From: Planococcus wigleyi
GTDB lineage: Bacteria > Bacillota > Bacilli > Bacillales_A > Planococcaceae
Length of the DNA: 64,000 nucleotides
Assembly: GCF_014836985.1 (NCBI RefSeq)
Contig: NZ_JACSPU010000005.1
Location: 281,399-345,398 of the forward strand
Direction: 5' to 3'
Positions 8,331-16,843 of this stretch are shown here, piece after piece. The notes beneath the pieces were generated by a model, which worked only from the letters and a program-made list of their open reading frames with translations, searched no databases and had not been told where the DNA came from. Position numbers and translations under genes: made by a program. The first letter of the stretch is position 1. Every line of letters starts with the position of its first letter.

Positions 8331-8345
8331 ATCAAGCGTTTTCAT
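8331..8345 (-). promoter_or_regulatory. Second possible cre site
   Basis: On the minus strand this reads ATGAAAACGCTTGAT, one mismatch from WTGNAANCGNWNNCW. It lies about 190 bp upstream of the transporter start, so it would be auxiliary at best. The rest of the 8145-8448 gap holds the transporter leader and the terminator of the next gene. Confidence 0.35.
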
Positions 8346-8403
8346 TAACCTTGATAGTTTTGGAGTCCATAAATTTTTTAAAAATTATTTCTAGAAAATA
8401 AAA

Positions 8404-8433
8404 AAGATTGGACAGGTTTTCCTGTCCAATCTT
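8404..8433 (-). terminator. Terminator of the RCC1-repeat gene
   Basis: Perfect 13-bp stem, AAGATTGGACAGG (8404-8416) with CCTGTCCAATCTT (8421-8433) and a 4-base loop, followed by a T-run on the minus strand. It lies 16 bp past the stop at 8449. Confidence 0.88.
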
Positions 8434-8448
8434 TTTAGCTCTGCCATT

Positions 8449-9345
8449 TTAGTTTTCTTCAGTTAACAGAGGAATCTGAACACCGCTCCACTCGCTGACA
8501 TTGCACTGACCTTCATGATTCCGTCCGGTAGCCACTAAGGTTCCATCCGCTCTCAGGCCTAGGGTATGGGCGCAGCCTGCTGAAATGGCGATCATATTCG
8601 ACCAGCCGCTCACTTCGCATTGCCCTTCATTGTTTCGTCCCGCGGCAATAACTGTGCCATCCGCTTTGATTCCGATTGTGTGATTGCTGCCGGCAGCTAT
8701 TTCCACAATCCCACGCCAGTCAGCTACTTGGCATTGGCCGTCCTTATTCGAGCCAGTCGCTATGACCGTACCATTGGATTGGAGTCCCACACTGTGAAGA
8801 TAGCCCGCCGCGGTTTCTATAATATCTTCCCAGTCACTGACATTGCCTTGGCCGTAGCGGTTGTTGCCCGCTCTCTTTACCGTGCCGTCTTTTTGAAGGC
8901 CAAGCGTGTGCCAGTCACCCGCAGAAACCGAGACAATTTCGTGCCAATCACTTACATCGCATTGCCCTTCGTTATTCTGTCCCACTGCCACTACCGTTCC
9001 GTCTGTTTTCAGTCCGAGTGTTCGGCGCCATGCTGCGGCGATCGCTTTAATATCCAGCCAATCATTTACGTCGCATTGCTGGTATTTATTCCAGCCGACT
9101 GCGACGACTTTTCCATTCTTTTGGAGTCCGACCGTATGGGAATTTCCGATATGGCCCGCTCCCGCTGCTATTGCTATGATGTCTCGCCAGCCGTTCACTT
9201 GGCATTGGCCGTATTTATTATCGCCCACCGCGGTCACCGTACCATCCGACTGGAGCGCGACAGTATGGTGATAGCCTGCCGCTATGGTCTTTTTCGGCCA
9301 TCGCTTCATTTGCAATGGCTGCTCTTCTGATGAAAGACGGTCCAT
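8449..9345 (-). CDS. RCC1-like beta-propeller repeat protein
   Basis: 298 residues from ATG 9343-9345, chosen because GGGGAGG lies six bases upstream; an earlier in-frame ATG has no such site. The protein is almost entirely repeats of about 38 residues, roughly seven copies, each with GTVxAxGxNxxGQC, then V..W..I..I.AG..HT.GL. This is the RCC1 (regulator of chromosome condensation) blade pattern, predicted to fold as a seven-bladed propeller. There is no signal peptide, so it should be cytoplasmic unless exported by another route. The lipoprotein gene upstream on the same strand is 57 bp away, suggesting co-transcription. In bacteria such propellers are generally protein-interaction modules; no function is assigned. 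Confidence 0.88.
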   Translation of the reverse strand: MDRLSSEEQPLQMKRWPKKTIAAGYHHTVALQSDGTVTAVGDNKYGQCQVNGWRDIIAIAAGAGHIGNSHTVGLQKNGKVVAVGWNKYQQCDVNDWLDIKAIAAAWRRTLGLKTDGTVVAVGQNNEGQCDVSDWHEIVSVSAGDWHTLGLQKDGTVKRAGNNRYGQGNVSDWEDIIETAAGYLHSVGLQSNGTVIATGSNKDGQCQVADWRGIVEIAAGSNHTIGIKADGTVIAAGRNNEGQCEVSGWSNMIAISAGCAHTLGLRADGTLVATGRNHEGQCNVSEWSGVQIPLLTEEN

Positions 9346-9402
9346 ATTCAACCTCCCCGACATGTTTGTCTCTGAACAACGAACAGTGATGATCGACAGC
9401 TG

Positions 9403-9972
9403 TTATTCTTCCAACAGCTCAATTAAACGGATCACTTCTTCATCTTCTCCGGTCTCAATCTCCACCAGTTCCTTGTTCTCGATGATGTCGTTGTAGAAAT
9501 CCTCCCCTGCAGGATACTCACCATCCCAGCGCAATGGCACATTGTACAGATTGATCGTGCCATCCCCGTTTCCGCTATACGTCACAGACCCGTCCACTAG
9601 GCGCGAGCCTGCCAGTTGGATAACCGCTTCCGGATAAGCGGCACTCGTGTCATCGTCGGGATTGAGCGGTGTGCCTTCAGGGATTTGCTGGACGTACAGC
9701 CCGTCTATCTCCTGATTCGGACCGAGCTGCAGCCACACTCTGGCGTATTCAATCTGTTCGCTGGAATACTCGGATAAGGCATCTTCACCTGAGTCAGTTG
9801 CCACCGTAGAATCCTCCTCTCCTGCTCCTTCTTTTCCGCCTTCTTCCAATGCTGTTTCCTCCGGCTCGCCTCTGGCTTTTGAAGCGTCCATGATCGGCGC
9901 ATCCTCTTCACCGCAGCCCGCCAACAGCAATAGCGCTGCGCTCACACAAAAGAATTTTCCCACTCTTTTCAT
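9403..9972 (-). CDS. Predicted lipoprotein of unknown function
   Basis: 189 residues from the ATG at 9970-9972, which follows GGAGAGGTGGG. The N-terminus is a type II signal peptide: MKR, a hydrophobic stretch and the lipobox LLAGC, so the mature protein should be anchored to the outer face of the membrane by Cys. A low-complexity acidic linker (many Glu, Gly and Ser, about residues 25-65) is followed by a compact C-terminal region of about 120 residues containing ARVWLQLG and NVPLRWDGEYPAGEDFYNDI. I do not recognise the family beyond small Gram-positive lipoproteins. It precedes the RCC1-repeat gene in what looks like a two-gene operon. Confidence 0.8.
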   Translation of the reverse strand: MKRVGKFFCVSAALLLLAGCGEEDAPIMDASKARGEPEETALEEGGKEGAGEEDSTVATDSGEDALSEYSSEQIEYARVWLQLGPNQEIDGLYVQQIPEGTPLNPDDDTSAAYPEAVIQLAGSRLVDGSVTYSGNGDGTINLYNVPLRWDGEYPAGEDFYNDIIENKELVEIETGEDEEVIRLIELLEE

Positions 9973-10068
9973 CGGTCCCACCTCTCCTTTTTTCTGAAAT
10001 CCTTAGTTAGCAGTACATTCGATAGTTAAAGATCATTTTCCTGCCGAAAAAATTTCGATAGCAGCTAA

Positions 10069-10107
10069 AAATCCCTATTAAGCAGATTAACTGCTTAAAA
10101 GGGATTT
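10069..10107 (-). terminator. Terminator of the hyu/NCS1 operon
   Basis: A 17-base arm at 10069-10085 pairs with 10091-10107 (AAATCCC...AGCAG with CTGCT...GGGATTT; one central mismatch). It lies 10 bp past the permease stop and is T-rich on the minus strand. Confidence 0.85.
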
Positions 10108-10117
10108 ACTTTTATAC

Positions 10118-11470
10118 TTATACTGTCTTCGTATCTTCTTGCAGTCTAGCTTCTGTGTGTTCTTCAACCGGTGCTGTAAAATGATCCGGTTTGATGACAG
10201 CCTTGGCTTTCATGACTGCGAAGTAAACGATTCCGGACACAATCAAAGATTGTACTGCTGGGATTCCAAAGGTGTTGACATATTGAGTGAAATAGCCGAC
10301 CAACACACCGACGACAAGGGCGATGGTAGCCATCCAGTTCCATCCTTTGTTGTCAGCCCATTGCTGCTTGCGGATAAAGAAGAAGTCAGCCATCATGACA
10401 CCTGCAATTGCTGGATAGATTAAGGCAGTCATGTACAGGAAGTCCATGAAGTAATCCAGAATTCCAGCAAGCGCAATGACGATGGCGATTAATGTTCCGA
10501 TCAAGGTCAAGATGGCACGACCTTTATTCGAATTGACGTTGAAGATATTGGCCATAGCCAACCCCATACTGTAGTTATTGACGAGCTGGCTAGTCCAGGT
10601 TGCAAACCAGAGAATCAGGAATCCCCATACCGGAAATCCAAGGTTCATCATGACATTGACGATGTCTGCATCGCCGACGCCGACTGACATGATTGCCCCT
10701 ACATAAAACAAGGGGAATCCGACAGCAATGATGCCCAGAGGAATAAGAACATTGTCTTTTACTTTCGGTTTTGCATAGCGAGTATAATCAGATGCAATCA
10801 CCCACTGGGAGACATTGATACCGATAACCAAGCTTAAGGCAGCCAGAAACGTCATGGAAGGTTCAGGTCTCCATGCCATAATCGTGCTCCAACCTGTATT
10901 TTGAAGTGCGTAGAAAATACCGCCTATAATCAGAAGTAATCCTGCAGGCACAGCAATATAGTCAGTCCATTTCATTGAACCATACCCAATGATCGACGGG
11001 ATAGCGAACAGTAAACCAACAACGATAGTAACGAGAGCCCATGGAACAAATTCATTCTCGTAATCGATGCCAAGCATCGCTGATATCGCATTTCCTGCAA
11101 CTGCTGTTTGCAAAGCCCACCAACCGAGTGACACGATGAAAATCGTTAAACCGACGATAAAGCGGGCTTGTGCCGCTCCAAAGCTCGAGCGGGCAATTAC
11201 GGAAGATGACCGGCCTGTTTTGGCGCCGATATAACCGGCGATGGCATTACCAATCCACTGAACAATAAACAAGGAAACCAAAAGAATCCAGAAAATTTCC
11301 GACATGCCGAAAGATCCCGCAAGTGTTGCACCAACCATTAAAACAGGAATCGTGAATTCAAGTCCTCCGAAAATCATGGCTGGTGTCAGCCAGTGCTGCC
11401 GTTTATTTGCTGGAATCGCCGCTAAAGCCTCATCCTGCCCTACTGCATTCTTAATCCCTTTATCCTCCAT
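10118..11470 (-). CDS. NCS1-family nucleobase/hydantoin permease
   Basis: 450 residues with 12 predicted membrane helices. The family features of nucleobase:cation symporter-1 proteins are present: PAMIFGGLEFTIPVLMVG in helix 1, SSFGAAQ, the helix 3 GWWALQTAVAG (the Trp and Gln that contact the ligand in CodB and Mhp1), and VSQWVIASDYTRY. It should import a purine, pyrimidine, hydantoin or allantoin-like ring with a cation. It is the last gene of an operon with HyuA, HyuB and a cupin, so its cargo is probably the cyclic amide those enzymes open. Whether it is closer to CodB or Mhp1 cannot be decided here. Confidence 0.9.
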   Translation of the reverse strand: MEDKGIKNAVGQDEALAAIPANKRQHWLTPAMIFGGLEFTIPVLMVGATLAGSFGMSEIFWILLVSLFIVQWIGNAIAGYIGAKTGRSSSVIARSSFGAAQARFIVGLTIFIVSLGWWALQTAVAGNAISAMLGIDYENEFVPWALVTIVVGLLFAIPSIIGYGSMKWTDYIAVPAGLLLIIGGIFYALQNTGWSTIMAWRPEPSMTFLAALSLVIGINVSQWVIASDYTRYAKPKVKDNVLIPLGIIAVGFPLFYVGAIMSVGVGDADIVNVMMNLGFPVWGFLILWFATWTSQLVNNYSMGLAMANIFNVNSNKGRAILTLIGTLIAIVIALAGILDYFMDFLYMTALIYPAIAGVMMADFFFIRKQQWADNKGWNWMATIALVVGVLVGYFTQYVNTFGIPAVQSLIVSGIVYFAVMKAKAVIKPDHFTAPVEEHTEARLQEDTKTV

Positions 11471-11506
11471 TGCTCATTCCCCCTTTTAGATATGAAGCTT
11501 TCTCTG

Positions 11507-11836
11507 TCAGCCCACCATTACAAAAACCAATTCACACTCTTCCTCGCCGTCATTCACCGCAATATGTTCTTCACCTTTTGGAATGAATGTCGCCTGCCCT
11601 GCTGAAACGCGATATTGCTGACCATCGATTTCCGTCAACAAAGAACCTTTTACAATAACCGAGTATTCATTTTCAGCATGCTTAGAAAAACCAGATAAAG
11701 GAACCGTTTCACCAGGATAGATGATGACATGCCCCACCTGCACTGTTCCATCTTTTGGCTGTTCTTTAAAGATTGTATGCATCGAATATGCTTCATTGCC
11801 TTCTTGTGCCAAATCTTTGATGTTCAAAATGTCCAT
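11507..11836 (-). CDS. Small single-domain cupin protein
   Basis: 109 residues forming one cupin barrel. Motif 1 is degenerate (GETVPLSGFSKHAENEYSVIVKG keeps the His and Glu, near residues 55-61) and motif 2 is PKGEEHIAVND with its conserved His. It lies two bases after HyuB and before the permease, so it is part of the operon. Small cupins in such operons may be metal-dependent enzymes or ligand-binding proteins; the function is not known. The residues fit a metal-binding cupin, with the second-motif His intact. Confidence 0.8.
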   Translation of the reverse strand: MDILNIKDLAQEGNEAYSMHTIFKEQPKDGTVQVGHVIIYPGETVPLSGFSKHAENEYSVIVKGSLLTEIDGQQYRVSAGQATFIPKGEEHIAVNDGEEECELVFVMVG

Positions 11837-11838
11837 GT

Positions 11839-13575
11839 CTACACTCCTCTTCCCATTAGTCCCTCAACTTTGAAGGTTTCTTCGTTAACTAACACCCCAT
11901 AAATTTCTTTCGCCTGTTCGATGCTGATATAACCGTTTCTTACATCTTTCGCCACCTGCTCATGAGGACGCTTTAAAGGATCTCCATAACCGCCGCCAGT
12001 AGCCGTCATCAATCTGACAACATCCCCTTTATTAAGTGGGTAACGGGGATAGATGCCAAAAGGTCCATCTGTTTCTCCTGTAGTTTTTTCAATAACAAAT
12101 TCATTCGGTGATCCTTCATCTCCACCATTCAATCCCCACGGGAAGAATTTATTGCGTCCGAAGGTAGCCGATACAAATTGCTTGTCTGTCATTGCACGAT
12201 ACGTACGGGTAACTCCTGCCCCGCCGATGAATTCACCAGATCCTGCTCCATCTGTGCGCAAGCTGTATTCGTCGATCATCACACCATAGCGGGTTTCAGC
12301 CACTTCGACTGGTACGTTATATGTTTCTCCATCACCGATACAAAATTGCCCACGCGCGCCATCCTGTCCTTTCGCTGCTCCCCATCCGCCTGCCGATGGT
12401 TCTACAATCAAGAATGGTTCTTCCGTTTCATGATGATTACCGGATAATGTTACAGCACAGACAGACAAGAGCTGCCCTGCAGATAGGCGCTCCGGAAGAG
12501 ATGGTGCCAGAGCCTGCCACACAAGATCGGCTCCTCCCTGCATGCTTTCCCAATAGATGGAGACTGGAGCAGGACGTTCCGCAGCCAGTATGGATTTTCG
12601 GTCGGTTATGATTTCCAAAGGACGGAAGACTCCGTCATTGACATCCTGCGATGGATTGGTTGCCGCCAGAAAAATTGTGCGCACTGCTGATACGAGTCCG
12701 GTATAAGTACAGTTCACCGGACCTGGCACCTGAGGATGGCTGCCTCGGAAATCACAGATGAACTTGTCATCGGTAATCGTTACTTTTACTTTGATCGGAA
12801 AAGGGCCGTTGCCGAATCCATCATCATCAACATAATCTTCTGCATAGAATTCACCTTTCGGCAATTTCGCCAACTCTTTTCGGGCCAATTGTTCGCCATG
12901 ATCCAAATGGTGGTCAATAGAGGTCTGTACGACTTCTACACCATTTTTCAAGCAGAGCTCTTTAACGCGTTTTTCGCCTGTCCGAAGTGCCGCAACCTGT
13001 GCCCATAAATCACCAATCGACAAATCAGGGAAACGGATATTCGATTTGATGATATCGAGTACTGCTTCATTGAGCTGCCCTTCATTGAATAATTTCACAC
13101 ATGGGAATTGCAGGCCTTCCTGATAGATTTCTGTCGCATCGTTACTGAAAGAGCCAGGATCTTTGCCTCCGACATCCGTCCAATGCGCTTTGTTGGCCGA
13201 GAATGCAACGATCTTTCCTTCATGAAAAATCGGCAGGACCAGTCCAACATCAGATAAATGAGATCCACCACCAACATAAGAGTCATTAATGATAATAATA
13301 TCGCCTTCTTTTAATCCCTCTTCGCCGAATTTATTGATCGTTTCTTTAACCATAAACGTCAGCATACCGATAAAACCTGTCACACCATTTCCTTGTGTCA
13401 GCAATTGGCCCTTAGCATCTGTCAGGCCGCTCGCATAATCAAGCACCTCATAGATGATCGGACTCATCGAGGTCCGCGCCAAGGCATGGAACATTTCATC
13501 CCCTATAGCGATTAATGAGTCTTTGACGATTTCGATAGTAAACGGATCAACTTTCACATTTTTGATTGAAGTCAT
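11839..13575 (-). CDS. hyuB: Hydantoinase/oxoprolinase subunit B
   Basis: 578 residues from ATG 13573-13575, which follows GGAGGTGCAGTAAG; an earlier in-frame ATG overlaps the preceding gene and has no such site. It is a full-length HyuB-family protein with the characteristic IVKDSLIAIGDEM, NDPY-like INDSYVGGGSHLSDV, and HWTDVGG. The beta subunit works with HyuA in ATP-dependent cleavage of a cyclic amide such as hydantoin or 5-oxoproline, or in acetone/acetophenone carboxylase relatives. It starts one base past the HyuA stop codon, so the two are translationally coupled. The cyclic-amide substrate is favoured because of the NCS1 permease in the operon; the exact compound is not determined. 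Confidence 0.92.
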   Translation of the reverse strand: MTSIKNVKVDPFTIEIVKDSLIAIGDEMFHALARTSMSPIIYEVLDYASGLTDAKGQLLTQGNGVTGFIGMLTFMVKETINKFGEEGLKEGDIIIINDSYVGGGSHLSDVGLVLPIFHEGKIVAFSANKAHWTDVGGKDPGSFSNDATEIYQEGLQFPCVKLFNEGQLNEAVLDIIKSNIRFPDLSIGDLWAQVAALRTGEKRVKELCLKNGVEVVQTSIDHHLDHGEQLARKELAKLPKGEFYAEDYVDDDGFGNGPFPIKVKVTITDDKFICDFRGSHPQVPGPVNCTYTGLVSAVRTIFLAATNPSQDVNDGVFRPLEIITDRKSILAAERPAPVSIYWESMQGGADLVWQALAPSLPERLSAGQLLSVCAVTLSGNHHETEEPFLIVEPSAGGWGAAKGQDGARGQFCIGDGETYNVPVEVAETRYGVMIDEYSLRTDGAGSGEFIGGAGVTRTYRAMTDKQFVSATFGRNKFFPWGLNGGDEGSPNEFVIEKTTGETDGPFGIYPRYPLNKGDVVRLMTATGGGYGDPLKRPHEQVAKDVRNGYISIEQAKEIYGVLVNEETFKVEGLMGRGV

Positions 13576-13576
13576 C

Positions 13577-15622
13577 TTACTGCACCTCCGTCTCGATAAG
13601 TAAGTTTCCATAAGTGTCCACTGTCAATGTCTGTCCTTCATAGAAAACGGTCGTCGCGGTCGGCTCTTCGATGATGGCAGGGCCTTCAACGGACATTCCC
13701 GCTTCGAGCAAATCGCGGTGGTAGACTGGTGTTTGAATCCAGCCGCCATCTTCATAAAAAACCTGTCGTGTTTCTTTTAAAGCTGACTCTAATTCTCTGC
13801 CGGTCGACTCCAATTTTTGCAGCTCAGGCTTTTGAACATTCCCGAAGGCGGTCAAATGCAGGTTGACGATTTCTGTTTGCGCTTCGACTAACTTGAAGGT
13901 GAAGCTCTGCTCGTGCATATCATGGAAGAGAGCAATCAACTCTTCAACAGATTGCTTAGTGATTTCTCCACCTGCAAGCGGCACTTTCACGGTATGCTCC
14001 TGGCCTGCGTAACGCATATCGACAAAGCGGTTAAAGATGATTTCTTCCTCTTTGACGTTTTCTTCAGCGTATTGATTTCTCGCCTGATTTTCGAGTTTAT
14101 TCCATTCATTATTCAGTTCTGTCAAATCCACGTCCTGAAGGCGATTAATATAGGTTTGGATGTAGTCGTGCCGCAAATCGGTCATCAACATGCCCCATGC
14201 AGAGAAAACGGATGAAGCGACCGGAACGATGACTTTTTTGACACCCAGATCACGCGCCAAAGCGGGTGCGTGCATCGAGCCGCCTCCACCGAATGCTACA
14301 AGTGAGAAATCACGCGGATCGTAGCCTTTTCGAACCGATATCAGTTTCAGCGCATTCAGCATATTGGCATTGGCGATTCGGATGATGCCAAGAGCCCCTT
14401 CTTCTGCGTCCAATCCATAGACTTTCGATACTTTTTCTTCGATGGCGGACTTCACCGAGGCTAAATCGACTTTGTAATCGAAGTTCTCAGGTGACAGGCG
14501 CCCTGTCAAAAGATTCGCATCTGTCGTTGTTGGTTCTGTGCCGCCTTGTCCGTATGCGACCGGACCCGGTACAGCTCCAGCTGAATGCGGGCCAACTTTC
14601 AATGAACCGCCCTCATCAATCCAGGCAATTGAACCTCCACCATTGCCGATTTCAACGATATCAACAACCGGCGCTTTGATTGGATATCCTGCATTGAGAT
14701 CGTCTTTTTCGATATAATAATCAGTCGAAACTTTCACTTCTCCATTGCTGATCAATGAACATTTCGCTGTCGTTCCTCCAATATCAAAAGCGATGACATT
14801 TTTCTCCCCAATGATTTCCCCAAGATAAGCTGCTCCATAGATTCCGGCAACCGGTCCCGATTCCACCATATTGATCGGAGTTTTTTTGGCCTGCTCAAAG
14901 GTAGTTGTTCCGCCATTGGACTGCATAATGTAATTGAAGCTATCAGCTTCGTTTTCCGAAAGCTTTGTGCTGAGTTTATCAATATAAGTAGAGGCGATTG
15001 GCTGGACATACGAGTTAAGGACCGTTGTATTCGTCCGTTCATATTCACGCCATTCCTTGGTCACTTCGTGTGAAGCCGTAACGGCGATTTCCGGCCACAA
15101 TTCCTGTATCAGTTGGATGGTCTCCAGTTCGTGTAGCGGATTCTTATAAGCATGGAGATAGGAAACAGCAATCGCCTCAACCTGTTCTTTTTTGAAATAA
15201 GCAATGAGCTCTTTAATTTTTTCTTTATTTAGAGGAGTGACGATTTCACCTTTTTGGTTCAGGCGTTCTTCCACTTCCTGCCGCAGATAACGCTCAACGA
15301 AGGGTACTGGTTTTTTGTACCGGACATTAAATAGATCCGGTCGATTCCCCCTGGCGATTTCCAGGACATCACGGAATCCTTGCGTGGTGATCAACCCCGT
15401 TTTCACACCTTTTCTTTCTGTTAGCGCATTGATGATTACCGTCGTTCCGTGGATAAATGTTTCAATGTCTTTTTGATCGATTCCACTTTTCTCGATAACA
15501 TCAACCACGCCTTGCTCGAAATTCGGCGGTGTCGTATGGCTTTTGGCCACCCCTACTTTGCCATTTTTATCTACGTATACCAAATCAGTAAAAGTTCCTC
15601 CAATATCAGTAGCAATTCTCAT
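13577..15622 (-). CDS. hyuA: Hydantoinase/oxoprolinase subunit A (ATPase-type)
   Basis: 681 residues from ATG 15620-15622, after AAGAAGG; a TTG one codon earlier is a possible alternative. The N-terminus MRIATDIGGTFTDLV is the phosphate-binding motif of the HyuA family, followed by FIHGTTVIINALTERKG. The middle holds the second nucleotide-binding elements AFDIGGTTAKCS and VEIGNGGGSIAW, and the later VAFGGGGSMHAPALARDLG. It is the catalytic ATP-using partner of HyuB. The HyuB gene follows immediately and an XRE-cupin regulator lies 26 bp upstream, all on the minus strand. Length and motifs are complete. Confidence 0.93.
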   Translation of the reverse strand: MRIATDIGGTFTDLVYVDKNGKVGVAKSHTTPPNFEQGVVDVIEKSGIDQKDIETFIHGTTVIINALTERKGVKTGLITTQGFRDVLEIARGNRPDLFNVRYKKPVPFVERYLRQEVEERLNQKGEIVTPLNKEKIKELIAYFKKEQVEAIAVSYLHAYKNPLHELETIQLIQELWPEIAVTASHEVTKEWREYERTNTTVLNSYVQPIASTYIDKLSTKLSENEADSFNYIMQSNGGTTTFEQAKKTPINMVESGPVAGIYGAAYLGEIIGEKNVIAFDIGGTTAKCSLISNGEVKVSTDYYIEKDDLNAGYPIKAPVVDIVEIGNGGGSIAWIDEGGSLKVGPHSAGAVPGPVAYGQGGTEPTTTDANLLTGRLSPENFDYKVDLASVKSAIEEKVSKVYGLDAEEGALGIIRIANANMLNALKLISVRKGYDPRDFSLVAFGGGGSMHAPALARDLGVKKVIVPVASSVFSAWGMLMTDLRHDYIQTYINRLQDVDLTELNNEWNKLENQARNQYAEENVKEEEIIFNRFVDMRYAGQEHTVKVPLAGGEITKQSVEELIALFHDMHEQSFTFKLVEAQTEIVNLHLTAFGNVQKPELQKLESTGRELESALKETRQVFYEDGGWIQTPVYHRDLLEAGMSVEGPAIIEEPTATTVFYEGQTLTVDTYGNLLIETEVQ

Positions 15623-15648
15623 CAACGATCAGCCTTCTTTCCTTTGAT

Positions 15649-16191
15649 TTAAAATAACACCGGCGTCAGTACACAAAGAATAAGGGTTTCCTCGTTCAAT
15701 GGATTTTCCCATGAATGAGGTACTTCAGATGGATAATGGATTGAATCACCTTCTCTTACGAAATACTCTTTTCCGTCCACTTTGAACAATGCTGCACCTT
15801 TTAACACGTAGTAAAATTCTTCACCCGGATGGCTGGATGACTGACTTTGTTCTTGTTTAGGCGCCAACCTGACCAATAAAGGCTCCAGTGAGCGCCCATT
15901 GAATTCTCCATTTAAACGTGTATACGTGGTAGGTGAACCTTCAAGTTGAAATGGTTTACGATCCTTTCTCTGCAACATGTAATTATGATTAGTATCTGTG
16001 TCAAAGAAAAATGTGATAGGGACGTTGAAAGCATCCGCAATTTTTTTCAATGAGGTAATGGCGAGAGAAGAAGACCCTCTTTCAATCTGAGATAAAAAAC
16101 TGACTGATAGCTCCGTCTTTTCACTTAAATCTTTTAACGTTAATCCTTGATCAATCCGCAAGGTCTTAATTTTTTGATAGATTCCGTCCAT
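15649..16191 (-). CDS. XRE-family regulator with C-terminal cupin sensor
   Basis: 180 residues. Residues about 5-60 are a helix-turn-helix of the XRE/Cro type (TLKDLSEKTELSVSFLSQIERG, the recognition helix being SVSFLSQIE). Residues about 100-178 form a cupin barrel with HPGEEFYYVLKG and HSWENP. Such proteins usually sense a small ligand, often an amino acid or amine, and control the adjacent operon. The gene is first in the hyuA-hyuB-cupin-permease unit, 26 bp before hyuA, so autoregulation together with the operon is likely. A candidate operator lies 49 bp upstream at 16240-16253. Confidence 0.9.
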   Translation of the reverse strand: MDGIYQKIKTLRIDQGLTLKDLSEKTELSVSFLSQIERGSSSLAITSLKKIADAFNVPITFFFDTDTNHNYMLQRKDRKPFQLEGSPTTYTRLNGEFNGRSLEPLLVRLAPKQEQSQSSSHPGEEFYYVLKGAALFKVDGKEYFVREGDSIHYPSEVPHSWENPLNEETLILCVLTPVLF

Positions 16192-16680
16192 AATTTAAAA
16201 ATCTCCTTTTCATTAATACAGTGCGACAGTAAAAAATATAGTTTAAGTAAACTTTTTCTTATGATAGCATAATCCTTTACTAATTTGTAGAATATTTTTT
16301 AAATTTAGAATATTTATTTTTAATAAGTCTGAGCGTGATAGTACTCAGGCTTAATTTCTTATTTATTCAAACCCCGGTCTGAGCCAAACAATCAAGATTC
16401 CAGATACTACTGAAAGTGATTCTCTTCTCATACATTCTTGAAAGCTCCATGCAATGTACTGTTTTACTTCCCATAAAGAACTTCGGTATACAATAGAAAA
16501 ACCCATATGGACCGTTCCTCCACCGTCAGATTAATATCCGACAATTTCAGTGCAGTCCACATGGGCTCTTCGTCTATTCACTTGTCTTCTATTGTTCTCT
16601 ATAAATTGAAATAAAGAAGTAGCAGTTCATCGGCGCTTCCTACTCTACATTTACACTTACCATCCTATTAACCAGTAGGA
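16192..16680. other. Gap between galactosidase and hyu operons, no gene seen
   Basis: Apart from the hyu promoter, I see a weak stem at 16324-16333/16344-16353 (TAAGTCTGAG with CTCAGGCTTA, one wobble) and an imperfect pairing between CCCATATGGAC near 16502 and GTCCACATGGG near 16555. There is no reading frame with a ribosome site. The remainder of the gap is the repeat element at 16681. Confidence 0.4.
16240..16253. promoter_or_regulatory. Candidate operator upstream of the hyu operon
   Basis: AGTTTAAGTAAACT is an inverted repeat (AGTTTA / TAAACT, 2-base centre) 49 bp upstream of the XRE-cupin start, in an A+T-rich promoter-like stretch. XRE regulators commonly bind such short palindromes; binding is inferred. 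Confidence 0.4.
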
Positions 16681-16800
16681 TATGGAGCAAACCAGCGGAG
16701 ACTCCCGCGGGCAAGCGAAGTGCCGAAATCCACTCGGGCGTATAGCCCGAGTTAGTTCGGTGCAAGCCCGTAGGAAAGCGGAGCTGGTTTGCGGAATATC
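16681..16800. repeat. Structured dispersed element (type 1)
   Basis: Outer arms GCAAACCAGC (16687-16696) and GCTGGTTTGC (16783-16792) pair perfectly. Inner arms ACTCGGGC (16732-16739) and GCCCGAGT (16745-16752) also pair, and CCCGCGGGC lies between. It starts TATGGAGCAAA, contains GGAGACTCCCGCGGG and ends TTTGCGGAATATC. The same ends and core occur, inverted, at 23041-23164. It resembles GC-rich repeats I know as common between genes of Bacillales. It lies just past the stop of the GH42 gene. Confidence 0.65.
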
Positions 16801-16843
16801 TATTAAAAACATTCATCGCTTATAATTAATTCACTTATCTTAC

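Noticed and set aside
8620..9330. 236-codon open frame opposite the RCC1 gene
   Set aside because: A repeated gene gives a repeated antisense frame; no ribosome site.
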